Source: Trichomonas vaginalis G3 (Eukaryota > Parabasalia > Trichomonadida > Trichomonadidae). From it: DNA of 64,000 bases. The position numbers and the translations under genes are program-made. The stretch covers positions 38,329,660 to 38,393,659 of the forward strand of contig NC_067206.1 in assembly GCF_026262505.1 (NCBI RefSeq), read 5' to 3'. A model generated the notes under the pieces. That model ran no database searches, was not told the DNA's origin, and saw only the letters and a list, made by a program, of their open reading frames with translations. Below, piece after piece: positions 40,508-50,883 of this stretch (position 1 is its first letter; each line of letters opens with the position of its first letter).

Positions 40508-41449
40508 ATGATTACAAAAATCGAAACATCCGCACTTTCGACATCAACGGCACCAAATTCATTAGTCATGAATCCTACGTCAATGTTAGTAGAAATGAAA
40601 AACTTCATTCCTTCTTCATTTACTTTCGAAACAGAAATACAAAAAATTAAGCAGGAACTTTTAACAAGTAATTTAGACTGTAGCGCGAAAGATGAAACAA
40701 ATGGAGAGGAGTTATATGAAATGCAAGATATCATAGACCATTTACCTAAATTACCTGAAGTTCAGCAACAGAAACTAACTATTCCTGAATTCGATGAAAT
40801 TGAAGTTAAAGTTAGTGATTCTGCAGAAATTAAGAAATTCATTCGTAAGGTAAATTCTGAATTCTTAGGTTTTCATTGTAACCACAAAGTTATGGATAAA
40901 GACTGCGACATGATTTATAAAAACATTTCAGATATTTATAAATCTGAGGAATTTAAGACATACGATAACTTTGTTTCATTAGCTGCTAGATGTGTGTGGG
41001 AGATTAGAGATAAAGACAGAAGAGGTAAAGTATGGCATGAATAGATAAAACCAACTGCTTCAGATTTAAAGAAAGCCATTGATGCTTTAGTTATTTTAGC
41101 AGGTAAGGTTTCAGAATATAACGCAAAAATGAATCCTCAGTGTTCGAAATGTAAAGCAGCAATTAGGAAATATAACTATTCAGTAAAAGAGATAGAAAGA
41201 ATGAGAAACGATTACGAAGATTTAAAGAGGGAGGCAGAGAAACCAGCAGAAAATAAAATGAACATGTTAGAATTTCTGAATAAAAACTATCCCACAGCCG
41301 ATGATTTCCTTTTATCTGATGTCAAGAAGAAGTATAAAGAAACTTTCGGTATCGTTAAAACTTTTGATATATTAACTGAAGAAATAGAAGCTACAAAAAT
41401 ATTTAAAATTTCACGAATTCATAACGTATATCATGTGAAACGTTTATAA
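40508..41449 (+). CDS. Polinton 2 coding region of unknown function
   Basis: The first coding region after the minisatellite, start in the T-rich promoter context. Ser/Thr-rich N-terminus (MITKIETSALSTSTAPNSLV), then helical charged sequence; a Cys pair and a conserved-looking RCVWEIRDKDRRGKVW near the middle; a C-terminal coiled part with CSKCKAAIRKYN. Possibly a DNA- or capsid-associated protein. Fossil, not whole. Its stop is directly followed by the GGTTAGATCTAACC-type 3' element. Confidence 0.45.
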
Positions 41450-41456
41450 AATAACT

Positions 41457-41518
41457 GGGGTAGAAATGAGGGTAGATATCGGGTTAGATCTAACCTTTTC
41501 AACTAAAATATATTTTTG
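41457..41518 (+). promoter_or_regulatory. 3'-end element, copy 1
   Basis: In the direction of the gene that ends just before: GGGGTAGAAATGAGGGTAG, ATATC, then GGGTTAGATCTAACCTTTTC and AACTAAAATATATTTTTG. It starts within about 10 bp of the stop codon and contains the 14-bp palindrome GGTTAGATCTAACC. See findings. Confidence 0.7.
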
Positions 41519-41528
41519 CTTTAATTAA

Positions 41529-42020
41529 ATGTTTTCCGGAAACGTCGATGAAAATCATATGGACAAATTATATGAAAAAATTAATAATGATTACCCCTCA
41601 TTAACCAGGAAAATGACGGATTCTATAGTTCGTAAATTCGATGAAATACAGGATATGTGGTTCGACAGATTCGACATGAACGATAAGGAAAAGAGAAAGA
41701 ACGATAACAATTTACTTACTAAAAGAATCCTAAAATCTAAAATAGGTGAAGCTTCAACATTTAATACAGTACATAACTTTTACACCACTGTTTATATTTT
41801 CAATAATTTATTTAACGATGAACGAGAAAAAAAAGAAATGTTTAACGGAAGAAATGAATATGATTTTATCCTTTGTGCTGTTCGGGATGTTGACATGAAA
41901 CTAAAGAAAATATTCTTATTACAAAATGATACCGTTAAGATGAAGTCAATGAATTTTTAAATCGTGATTTAAATGAAATTGATGAAGTTATGACCGAATG
42001 TTATAAAAAGTTCAAGGGGT
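41529..42020 (+). CDS. Polinton 2 coding region of unknown function
   Basis: Starts MFSGNVDENHMDKLYEKINN; helical and highly charged, with an aromatic-rich centre (DEIQDMWFDRFDMNDKEKRK) and a possible C-terminal end that runs into the next 3' element at 42017. Not recognised. Its upstream region is the preceding 3' element plus TTTTTGCTTTAATTAA, the usual start context. Confidence 0.42.
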
Positions 42021-42090
42021 AGAAATGAGGGTAGATATCGGGTTAGATCTAACCTTTTCAACTAAAATATATTTTTGGTGTAAATTTTAC
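42017..42090 (+). promoter_or_regulatory. 3'-end element, copy 2
   Basis: Same order as copy 1 and nearly identical over about 58 bp, continuing ATTTTTGGTGTAAATTTTA, which matches the minisatellite unit further. It overlaps the end of the preceding coding region. Confidence 0.7.
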
Positions 42091-42264
42091 TGACTGACTA
42101 ACTGACTGACCGTAACTAATTATTTACAAAAATAATTCATAAATGCCTTCCTCCTTTCGTACCTGTTGTCTAAATGTCATGTTGTCATCATTCTTAAAAG
42201 AAGTTAATTAACCTGGTGACATGATGACGTGGTGACACCTTCAGTTATTCAAAAATAAATTTTC

Positions 42265-42768
42265 TTATAAAGCTTCAGGGTCTATTTCCTCAATCATTTC
42301 CGTTCCTTCTTCATCATATTCAATCGTTGCTTCCTCAATTACTGGTAGGAGCTTATTGATTATATCTTTATTCGTTATTGTCTTCAGAGATGAAGGATAA
42401 TATTTCACAACTACTTCACCTGGAGGGCTCTTTGAGCCCATCTCGGCGCCTTGCGCCTTCTTGAATTCTTTCTGCTGTGATAAATCTAAAACAATGCTGA
42501 AAAATTCAACGTTAGAGTTCTTCATAATCGTATAATGTGTATCTTTGATATTTACAAATATTCCTTTCTGTTTAAGTAATACTGCTATTTCATGTGGTGT
42601 GTAACGTTTTCTGTCAATAATGATAGCGTATGGTTTAACGAACTGACCGTATTTAGATTCTTTCACAGACTTTTTATTGAATATAACGTTCACGTTTTTT
42701 CCATTTATGAATTCACCCTTAACAGCAGTAGCGAGAGCATTGTATGAATAGAACTTGTACTCAGACAT
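42265..42768 (-). CDS. Polinton 2 protein of unknown function with embedded double hairpin
   Basis: 167 residues starting MSEYKFYSYNALATAVKGEF, ending in an acidic tail. It resembles the Polinton 1 product at 20386-20859 in length, start and tail. A DNA double hairpin (42425-42457) is translated in frame as KAQGAEMGSKSPPG, a low-complexity insertion between two otherwise well-structured halves. Looks whole. Not recognised. Confidence 0.5.
   Translation of the reverse strand: MSEYKFYSYNALATAVKGEFINGKNVNVIFNKKSVKESKYGQFVKPYAIIIDRKRYTPHEIAVLLKQKGIFVNIKDTHYTIMKNSNVEFFSIVLDLSQQKEFKKAQGAEMGSKSPPGEVVVKYYPSSLKTITNKDIINKLLPVIEEATIEYDEEGTEMIEEIDPEAL
42425..42457. repeat. Double-hairpin microelement within a reading frame
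   Basis: GGGCTC-TTT-GAGCCC, spacer ATCTC, GGCGC-CTT-GCGCC. Same composite as at 57903-57935, here inside the minus-strand gene 42265-42768 without interrupting it. Confidence 0.88.
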
Positions 42769-42867
42769 TATTTTATTAAAATTAAAAATATAAATTATTT
42801 AAAAAAATTAAGTTTATTTTTAAATTATATTTTTTACGGAAAATATTTTTTTTATTTTCCATAAAAG

Positions 42868-43746
42868 ATGTATAAAAAGCTATCTAGATTAGACCATGAA
42901 GAAATTAAGAAGTTATTGAAGAATGCTGACATTGAAGTTAGCAAAAGATATGCGACTAACAAATCTTCATTAGCTAAACACCTCAATGATTACAGAGGTG
43001 TAGTCACTTACGAGAAAATTAATGATTACATTAATAACAAAACATTTCCTTTAAATGATGTTCAGGTTAATTTATATCATAAACAATCAGTACCGAAGGA
43101 AGTTAGGCAGGAAATTCATGATATGATGAATGTTGATGTAGGAAGGACAAGGACAGCAGTACCGAAGGAAGTAAGAAAAGAAATGTATGATATAACTAAT
43201 GTGGATGTAGGAAAGACGCGTAAGGCAGTACCGAAGGAAGTTAGGCAGGAAATGTATGATATAACTAATGTGGATGTAGGAAAGACGCGTAAGGCAGTAC
43301 CGAAGGAAGTTAGGCAGGAAATGTATGATATAACTAATGTTAGTGTTGGGGAAACGAGAAAGAAGAAAAGCGATGAAGAAAAGAAAAATATAGCTGTAAA
43401 ATATGCAAAAGCAATTGCACAATTACGCAAAGCAAACGAAGTTATTAAATCTATAGACGATAAAGCTCTCGATGGTGAGAAATGGTTAAAGAAGGATGAA
43501 AATAATAAACGCAAAAATGTTAAAGCAGAAAATAGAATCATAGATTTTAATATTCGTGAACTCAATGAAGAAAACAGAAATTACCTACATGAACGTTTCG
43601 GTAAAATGTTTATTAGGCTTCTGCAGAAGATAAAAGTAAATTCACAGCAAAAATGGATGATTTGTTATAAACTTGATGGTAAATTTACTAATTCAACATT
43701 GAATATCGAGAACATCGGAGCTTTGCTTCATCAGTTAAAGCAATAA
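42868..43746 (+). CDS. Polinton 2 repeat protein (23-residue repeats)
   Basis: 292 residues, looks whole, starting MYKKLSRLDHEEIKKLLKNA. The N-terminal part resembles the start of the Polinton 1 protein at 4870 in having a short helical, lysine-rich domain (HEEIKKLLKNADIEVSKRYA). Residues 75-165 hold four tandem 23-residue repeats (VPKEVRQEMYDITNVDVGKT). A coiled, basic middle and a compact C-terminal domain follow. It directly precedes the polymerase. Possibly a DNA-bound or terminal-protein-like partner, but that is inference only. Confidence 0.55.
   Translation: MYKKLSRLDHEEIKKLLKNADIEVSKRYATNKSSLAKHLNDYRGVVTYEKINDYINNKTFPLNDVQVNLYHKQSVPKEVRQEIHDMMNVDVGRTRTAVPKEVRKEMYDITNVDVGKTRKAVPKEVRQEMYDITNVDVGKTRKAVPKEVRQEMYDITNVSVGETRKKKSDEEKKNIAVKYAKAIAQLRKANEVIKSIDDKALDGEKWLKKDENNKRKNVKAENRIIDFNIRELNEENRNYLHERFGKMFIRLLQKIKVNSQQKWMICYKLDGKFTNSTLNIENIGALLHQLKQ
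43087..43362 (+). repeat. Four tandem 69-bp coding units
   Basis: CAGTACCGAAGGAAGT recurs about every 69 bp, at 43087, 43156, 43225 and 43294. Two central units are essentially identical, the outer ones diverged. The unit keeps the reading frame. Confidence 0.9.
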
Positions 43747-43809
43747 AACTTTATAACAGAGATTGAAGCAAACGCAGCCGGAATAATTGAAAAACATTAT
43801 GATTTCTTC

Positions 43810-46800
43810 ATGACAAATATTAAGAACCTCGAAGAAATTAAAATGTATGATTTAACTGAATATGAAGGATTAACGATGAGCGATATTAAGAAAGGTAAGC
43901 CACAGAAGAGAGAAAAAAGAGATGAAAGTAAATTAACAGCACGTCAGCAAAGATTATTAAACAGACTTAAAGAAATAGGAGATAAACAGGATATAGATGA
44001 TTTTTGGAATGAAATTCTTGATGAAAAGAGAACGAATAAAAAGAGAAGTGGTGAGTTTTGGAAATATATTTGCAGATTACCTATAAATCTTGAACGCTAT
44101 CAAATTTTCAATGAACTTAACAAAAGAACTGCTAAGTTGATGACAGAAGATAACTGCTTCGTTTATGCTTGCATTCAGGCTGGAGTTGATGTGCAGACGG
44201 TAGACCACATGCGTGAAGTTATTAGAGTTAGAGATTTTCCACAAAGTAAGATTCAGGAAATTTCTAACGCAACAGGCATAGCATTTAATGTTACCATTGG
44301 TTATTTCAATGACTCTAGACATAATGAAATAAAGAGATATATACCAAAAGAATGTGAAACTGTTCGAACTATTGACTTACTTCTTGTTGAAGACCATTAC
44401 ATGTTAAATGAAAGATTACCTATGACAACATATTTTATCATAAATTATAACGAAATTCTCAAATCATTAGGCGGCTGGAATATTGAGCGTCAAATGAAAA
44501 TATATAAGAAAAGGGAAAATAGATTTGTTATTGATTCTACGCGAACAACTCCTTTATGGGATATTTTGAAAACATTAAGAGAGTGCAATTACTTTGAACC
44601 GTTATCTTATGGTGAACTTTTCACTTATACAACAGATTTATATAAACAAAAACTTGCACCGTTTAAAGATTTAAATTATACCCCGAACTACTGTGTTCAG
44701 TTAAAGAAAAAGTCTGAAAGTAAAGATAGTGATAAATCAAAACAAAAATTCATTCCTGAACACATTTTCTTCGCTGACTTTGAATGTAGCACTGATGGAG
44801 TTCATAAAGCCTTTAACATTTGTTATGATAGTGAAGATGGAAAGATTAGCGAAAGCATTTGGGGTCAAAATTGTGCAACAAAATTTTTAGAAAGAATTCC
44901 TGATAAAAGTTTAATATATTTTCATAACCTCAGTTATGATATCAATTTCATTTTAAGACATTTAACAGAAATTAGCGGAACACCAATTATTAAGGGTTCT
45001 AGAACAATGCAGATAACGGGAATATATAAAGGTAAAGCAATCATTATTAAAGATTCATACACTGTTATAAATAAGAAGCTTAAACTATTTCCTGAAATGT
45101 TTCATTTGCAGTGTGGTGAAAAGGAAGTATTTCCGTATCAATATTATTCAAGCTCTTTATTAGTTAATGATAACAAAACTGGCGTAATTTCTGAAGCGTG
45201 TAAGTTTGTAAAAGATATTGAAACGTTCATGAAAAACATAGATTTAATCGAAAACTGCAGAATAGATGAAAACCATTTCGATTTAGAAAAATATAGCTCA
45301 TTTTATTGCAAACAGGACGTAAGGATTTTAAGAGAAGGTTTTGTTAAGTTCAGAAATGATATATTGAAAGAGTTTGATTTAAACGTTTATGATTACGTTA
45401 GCATTTGTTCAATCGCTAACAAACTTTTCGAAAACAGAGTATATTTCCCGAATGGAAATTTATATGACCTTTCAAATAAACCAAGAGAATTTATTTCACG
45501 CTGTATTCAAGGTGGAAGATGTATGCTGTCAGATAACATGAAACAAAAGAGCGAAAAGAAACTCATTGCTGACTTCGATGCTGTTTCATTATATCCCTCA
45601 GCTATGCGAGACTTTATACTTTAGAAGGAATTCCAAAGGTTATGAAGAAAGAAATGTTAAACAGTGAATATTTGTTAAAACATTTATTCGATGATGACCA
45701 GGGCGAGCCTGAAGGTGAGAAATTCATTTCCGGATTCTTTGTTTTAATAAAAATAACCGAGATTAAGATTAAAAGGCACTTTCCATTAATAACAGTAGAT
45801 CCAGAATTAAACCCGGAGCTAAAGGTTCCAAGAAGTTCTAACACATGCTGTTTAATGTATGTGGACCACATAGCTTTGCAGGATTTAATAAAATATCAGG
45901 GCATCAGCTGCGAAGTATTACAGGGTTACTACTACGATGAAAAAAGAGATTTTAGAATAAGAGATGAAGTAAAGAAATTGTTTGAATTGAGATTAAAGTA
46001 TAAGAAGGAAGAAAATCCGCTACAAGAAAATATTAAATTAATTTTGAACAGTATTTATGGAAAAACTATTTTGTCCCCGATAGAGTCGAAAATTAAAATC
46101 ATTGATGATAAAGATGCTGTTAGGTATGCCATCAGAAATTATAACCATATCATTAAATTTGAAGGTTTAGATGGTTCGGATAAAACTATTTTCAAACTAA
46201 CTAAAAGCATTTGCAGACACTTTAACTTTTGCCCTTAGGTGTTAATATCTTATCTATGTCGAAACGTATCATGAATGAAGTATTTTGCACTGCTGAGGAT
46301 ATGGGCTTAAATCTTTACCAGGACTGTGATAGCATGCATATTTTCAATGAAGACATACCACGTTTAGCTCATGAATTTAAGAAGATATGGTCGCGAATTA
46401 ATAGGAAAGAATTTAGGTCAGTTTCATTCAGATTTTGCAGAAATCACAAAAGATAAACAAAGTTTAGCTTACAAGTCGATATTTTGTGGAAAGAAGACTT
46501 ACATAGACCTTTTAATAAATGACATTGGTGAAGTTGCATTTCATGCACGTATGAAAGGCGTAAAACAAGATGTCATTGCTTTAACCGCTAACGAAATGTT
46601 TCCTGACGCAGTACAATGCTATTATAATGAAGATAAGAACATTCATATTCCTGTTGGAAAATATGATAAAGATTCTGAGTTCAGTATAATGAAATTATAT
46701 CAAGCCCTTCACGATGGTCAGGAAATCGCATTTGATTTATGCAAATCAACAGCACCCTGTTTTGAAGAGAAGTTTAACTTTTCAATAACGACTAAAAATA

Positions 46801-46826
46801 CTTTCATAAGGAAATTAAAGTTCTGA
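43810..46826 (+). pseudogene. Polinton 2 protein-primed PolB with OTU-like N-terminal domain (fossil)
   Basis: The N-terminal 250 residues contain LMTEDNCFVYACIQAGVD and later LLLVEDHYMLNE, the Cys and His blocks expected of an OTU-like cysteine-protease fold; such a fusion upstream of PolB is known in some Polintons, but its activity here is unproven. Then the exonuclease motifs: FFADFECSTDG (Exo I), FHNLSYDINFIL (Exo II), YCKQDVRILREG (Exo III). The polymerase motifs: ADFDAVSLYPSAM (A), ILNSIYGKTI (B), YQDCDSMHIF (C). Broken, with about three breaks. It would replicate the element by protein priming. It sits between the repeat protein and the HNH gene. Confidence 0.9.
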
Positions 46827-46881
46827 AGCTGAAGTTAATGATATAATATATTTTTTATCGTTCAAGACAAAAATAAACTTT

Positions 46882-47449
46882 TCATATTAAATTATGTAAG
46901 CGTTTGAATTTACTATACGTAATGCATGTTCTTTTTCCATTAACATCATAAACATTAACATATAATGAACCATTTATGTTTTCATTAATGTATAGTTCTT
47001 TATACTGACGACCGTTATAATAATAAAACAAATCTGCATCGATGTCGTAAAATAAATCCTCAAATTCATGATTTCCATAATGTGAAACAGTAATTGAATT
47101 TTCACTGATTTCATCAACGAAATTATATTCTACTCCATTTGCTTTACTTCTATTTCTATTATTTGTAGAACTTGAACACCAATGTAGATTATCAATCATT
47201 TATTATTATTTCTAACTTTATCGTAATGGTCAACTTCCCCAAAACTATCAGGATTATCAATCCACTGAATAGCTATTAATCTATGTTTAAGATATTTTTT
47301 ACCGTTAAGGGTTAATCTTATATATCCATTCTTTTCTTCATACTCACTGACAGTCTTTCCGTTTTTCTTCTTCTTATTTGATACGGATATTTTGTGTTAA
47401 TTTCGTAATCTTCATCAGCAACTAACGTTTCCCAGTTATTATTTTCCAT
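46882..47449 (-). pseudogene. NUMOD4/HNH-type homing endonuclease in Polinton 2 (fossil)
   Basis: From the ATG at 47449 the text starts MENNNWETLVADEDYEINTK, the NUMOD4 start pattern. Further on are GYIRLTLNGKKYLKHRLIAI, then DNPDSFGEVDHYD and IDNLHWCSSSTNNRNRSK: the HNH order with the H-L/R-a, VDHhD and NL-W-N-x-x-N signatures. The C-terminal part (46882 side) is Tyr-rich and not recognised. Broken, with about two breaks. In phages and organelles such genes are freestanding or intron-borne homing nucleases; inside a Polinton this is presumably a guest gene or an anti-competitor nuclease. It lies antisense to, and directly downstream of, the polymerase. Confidence 0.72.
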
Positions 47450-47504
47450 CGTTTTATAAAAATAAAAAAATCAGAAAATTAAAAATTAACTACATTTATT
47501 TTTT

Positions 47505-49074
47505 TTACTCTTCACCTCCATCAGCAGCTAAATTATAATCATCAATTCTAACAGCAGGAATGCCAGCTGGTCTGACTTGAATAGCGAAACAAGCATTTCT
47601 AAGAAATCCTAATAAAGGTTTGACAGTGTATTTTTCGCTTATATTTGTATCATCAGCTTTAACACCTAATTTATATGTAATTGGTGCCGTTGATGTTTGA
47701 CCCTGTTGAAATGTGAAATCAGTTTCCGTAGGGAATCCACAGAGGAAATGAGTGTTATCGTATGATTCATATAAATGTTTAACGCTTCCATCATCAATTA
47801 ACGACCTCATCACATCTTCATTAAATCCTATCATATCGTTATTTGTATTGCATGCATTAGCAACCATTTCATAGAACACAGGACCATAAGAGCTTCTGGT
47901 TCAGCTGGCATACTTCCATAAGCGCCCATTGATAATTGAAGGGTTTCAAATTGAGGATTTTCGAAATTCACGATATAATTATCATTCTTCCTAAATAAAG
48001 CCCAAATGCTTTTAACGTTAATTGGTGTATAAGCTGCTGTGAAAGTTGCTGATGGTGAACCTTTACTGAACGAACCGTCCATAGGAATCCAGTCCATTAC
48101 TTTAATTGGAAAACATAAAGCTTGTGATGTATAATGATCGACTAATTCAGTGTAAATATTTGGATCGAGTGAAAATGCTTTAGGATGAATGAAGCAATCA
48201 ATGAATTCAGCTGATTTCTTCGTTAATCTTTGTTCAACTGTTGAAACAGTAATTTCACCATTTGATTTGAAACTGCTGTTATCATATTGAATGGTTCATT
48301 CCATGGAACAAATTTATTAGTTGGTGGGTCATAATTATCTTTTACCTGACTGATTAAAGAAGGATTATGAGCTAAAATATCTTCTACCGGCAGTGCTGTT
48401 ACCTGGAATGCATCGCTACTAAATTTAACCTTTAACTGAATGTTGCCTGCAAAAGCAGGAATAAATCTAATAACTTCTAGAATAAGGAATTTACGACATG
48501 GAATCTTTATTTTAATGTCAAAATTAATTTCAGCTCCTGCAGCTAAAGGTCCTGAGATAATTTGACCTGTTCGAACTGTTCCAGAACGTTTCCATACATC
48601 TTTATGTCTCGTTTTTGAGAAAACATCAACTTTCTTTATTTGTTCTGTAGTCTGTGAATTAGAAATGATATATGCTTCTTCTCTTGCGTTATCCTGACTA
48701 TAAATAACTCTTCCATTTGCTAATAACTGATATGCTTCAATGGTGTAAATTGATTCATCAAAAACGCCAAAGAAACCTGGAGAATTAGTATTTGGAATTG
48801 ATGAGCCAGTAATAGCATTATCCATATATTTACTTTTATAGGTAGTTGTAAGGAATGTGTTATAAAGGTCTAGCATATTTTCACCTGGCGGAGATAAATT
48901 GAATGTGACCCAGTTATGATCCTTTGCGCTTCCTGGTTGTGATGGAATTTTTGCATCGATATATCTTCTATTAGTATCACCAATATTAATTGCATTATCG
49001 ATTACATCAAAATATGAACGAATTTGATGGATATGTTCAGCTGGTGTAAATTCGTTAAGCTGTTCGTTTTGCAT
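47505..49074 (-). pseudogene. Polinton 2 major capsid-type protein (fossil)
   Basis: About 500 codons of beta-rich coding, starting MQNEQLNEFTPAEHIHQIRS. The segment KIKIPCRKFLILEVIRFIPA followed by FAGNIQLKV recurs, diverged, in Polinton 3 (LRVPLSSFLIFRFLRYLPNW near 63660), which shows that the two elements share this protein. Size and position fit a double jelly-roll major capsid protein; the assignment is inference from size, composition and family context. Broken, with about two breaks. Confidence 0.62.
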
Positions 49075-49168
49075 GTTTTATGTTAGATAAAAATATTTAT
49101 TTAGTTTAATATTCTAACTCTTCTTCTTAGTTGAGGAATTTGTTTCTTTTGTTCAATAATTTCATGTT

Positions 49169-49606
49169 TTACGTTTTTAACAAACTCTTCATTAATTTTG
49201 GTTTCCTGTCTTTTACTGGTGGGTCTGGATTTTTTGATTCCGTTTGCTTTTCAATGAAATTTACAAATTTAGCTATTAATTCTTGATTCGTTATCGAAAG
49301 TACATCGGGTTTGATTTCGGCGCTCTGCGCCAAGATGGACTCTCTGAGTCCTCCTGGTTTAGGTTCTGGTTTAGATTCCGTTTCCTTTATCGTGGGCTTT
49401 GTCCTGACAACCTCGCTGTCTTCCGCTTTTGTTTCAAGTTTAGGTTTTATATCTATTTTATCAATTTCCGAATTCGTTAATGGAACTCGTCTTTTTCTTA
49501 CATAAATTTTTCCATCTTTACTTGTTGATACATAATATAATGGATGCTGAATTCCTCTTGCATCATTTAATATAATCGATTGTCTCTCAGATTTTGATAG
49601 GCTCAT
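49169..49606 (-). CDS. Polinton 2 disordered Lys/Pro-rich protein with embedded double hairpin
   Basis: 145 residues starting MSLSKSERQSIILNDARGIQ, then a low-complexity K/E/P region (ETESKPEPKPGGLRESILAQ) and a helical end. The DNA double hairpin at 49319-49351 is translated in frame as GLRESILAQSA. Divergent from the plus-strand gene at 49657. It may be a capsid-core or maturation substrate. Looks whole. Not recognised. Confidence 0.48.
   Translation of the reverse strand: MSLSKSERQSIILNDARGIQHPLYYVSTSKDGKIYVRKRRVPLTNSEIDKIDIKPKLETKAEDSEVVRTKPTIKETESKPEPKPGGLRESILAQSAEIKPDVLSITNQELIAKFVNFIEKQTESKNPDPPVKDRKPKLMKSLLKT
49319..49351. repeat. Double-hairpin microelement within a reading frame (inverse orientation)
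   Basis: GGCGC-TCT-GCGCC, spacer AAGAT, GGACTC-TCT-GAGTCC. It is the reverse complement arrangement of 42425-42457; the second hairpin carries a compensating A/T pair on both arms (GGACTC instead of GGGCTC), so pairing is conserved while sequence is not. Confidence 0.88.
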
Positions 49607-49656
49607 ATTTAATTCAAATAAAATTTTTAAATTTTGAATTTTTTATCGGTAATCAA

Positions 49657-49899
49657 ATGAGTCAGGGATTAGATATTGAAGCCATCAAAAAAGAAATTCG
49701 TAAGCAGATATTAACAGAACTAAAGACACCTAAAGCCGAAGAAAAACCAGTAAAACCAGTAAAACCAAAAAGGAAATTAAGTGAAAAGCAGTTAGCCGCA
49801 TTAGCTGCAGGAAGAGAGAAGAACCCGAGAATGAAAGCAAAAAGAGAACGTGAGGCTAAAGAAAAAGCTGAAAAGGAAAAGGCTGAAGAGGCTCATTGA
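49657..49899 (+). CDS. Polinton 2 basic Lys/Ala-rich protein
   Basis: 80 residues from the ATG at 49657 (MSQGLDIEAIKKEIRKQILT); the open frame extends upstream but the T-rich context points to this start. It has a KP-repeat (EEKPVKPVKPKRKLSEKQLA) and a long K/E/R helix. It resembles small DNA-condensing or core proteins. The stop codon lies inside the hairpin GAGGCTC-ATT-GAGCCTC. Looks whole. Confidence 0.5.
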   Translation: MSQGLDIEAIKKEIRKQILTELKTPKAEEKPVKPVKPKRKLSEKQLAALAAGREKNPRMKAKREREAKEKAEKEKAEEAH

Positions 49900-49921
49900 G
49901 CCTCATGAGGGTCGAAGACCC
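49888..49921. repeat. Double hairpin at a gene end
   Basis: GAGGCTC-ATT-GAGCCTC containing the TGA stop of the preceding gene, spacer ATGA, then GGGTC-GAA-GACCC followed by CTTTT. Confidence 0.85.
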
Positions 49922-49969
49922 TTTTCCATTGAGAAGAAAGAATAAATGATATATTTTTGTTTGTAATAA

Positions 49970-50803
49970 ATGTATAGACAAGTACCTTTAACAGTTGCTC
50001 TCAGTTCTGAAAACGAAAATGTTAAAATAAATGGAAATAGAATTACATTTAAATTACCTATTGACTGGTCTGTTAATATAAATGAAAAATATATTGGTTT
50101 ATCAAATATGTATATAACGCGAGGATTTAGAAAGGTTGAATTTGAGCTTGAAGTTGTTGTTATAAACGATACACAAGAATTTAAGCAAACTATTCACATA
50201 TATAAATATTTCAAAGATGATACAACATTATATGAATGCATGAATGATTTTAATGAAATTTTCGAAAAGAAATTTAACAAAAACGCTTTAGGATTAAATG
50301 TGTATCTTGATAAATTAGGTGAGAGAATTCAGCAGATTATAGACTTTCATTATGAATTTATTGAACAAATAGATGATTCACATACATGCACATTTGTTAT
50401 ATACTCGCCGTTTAATGAAGTAGCAGAAAAGAGACAAAGTGATTTTAGGATAGGTTTTAAAATTTCTCAGTATAATGAAGACTTCATGAATGTATTTAAT
50501 TATAAACCCGGAGAAGAACGAACAGTGTTATCACCAATAATAACATATAATGTATGGGACAGAAAACAAGTGATCTTATAGTCAAATATCGCTAAAGGGG
50601 TTGAAAATGAATTTATCGGTCATACTAGAGCATCACCATTAACAAATATTAAATATTATAAGTTATCAGGAAATAATAGAGAGTTTTGGATTGATATGTA
50701 TTCTACACACGATCATAAATGCCCCGTTGTATTACCCGAAGACAGAAAGGATGTTTTCTTCCTTGAGGCTCAGTTAATGAATTCAACTATTGCAACTTTA
50801 TAA
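49970..50803 (+). pseudogene. Polinton 2 minor capsid-type (penton-like?) protein (fossil)
   Basis: Starts MYRQVPLTVALSSENENVKI; beta-rich with a central helix pair and a segment FRIGFKISQYNEDFMNVFNY, and ends KDVFFLEAQLMNSTIATL. The size, about 270 codons in all, and the location near the capsid gene recall a single jelly-roll penton-type protein, and it may be the counterpart of 12749-13459. About one break. Immediately followed by the third 3'-end element. Confidence 0.48.
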
Positions 50804-50815
50804 GAAAATTCACAA

Positions 50816-50851
50816 GGTTAGAAATGAGGTTAGATATCGGGTTAGATCTAG
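50816..50851 (+). promoter_or_regulatory. 3'-end element, copy 3 (truncated)
   Basis: AGGTTAGAAATGAGGTTAG, ATATCGGGTTAGATCTAG; starts 12 bp after a stop codon. The right part of the palindrome is lost, and the sequence changes to a hairpin module (50861-50883). Confidence 0.65.
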
Positions 50852-50860
50852 ATAAGTAGC

Positions 50861-50883
50861 GGCGAGATGGGCTCAAAGAGCCC
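50861..50883. repeat. Hairpin microelement, partial
   Basis: GGCG, AGAT spacer, then the full hairpin GGGCTC-AAA-GAGCCC; the GGCGC/GCGCC partner is truncated. Read on the other strand it matches the order of 42425 and 57903 (GGGCTC hairpin, ATCT, GGCGC hairpin). Confidence 0.75.

Larger units (their letters stand above)
40448..50815. mobile_element. Polinton/Maverick 2 (fossil, partial)
   Basis: About 10.4 kb with PolB, capsid-type and accessory genes of the Polinton family but no recognised integrase or packaging ATPase. It is probably a shortened or rearranged copy; exact ends are not resolved. The left edge is taken as the end of the 110-bp minisatellite, the right as the last gene plus 3' element near 50815. 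It is broken, with roughly eight to ten breaks, though several structural frames look whole. It could have been continuous with Polinton 3, with the MULE lying between, but both carry capsid-type genes of the same kind, which favours two copies. Confidence 0.8.

Noticed and set aside
43087-43565. Minus-strand frames in the 69-bp repeat region
   Set aside because: Antisense shadows of the repeat protein; they exist because the 69-bp unit is a multiple of three and is repeated.
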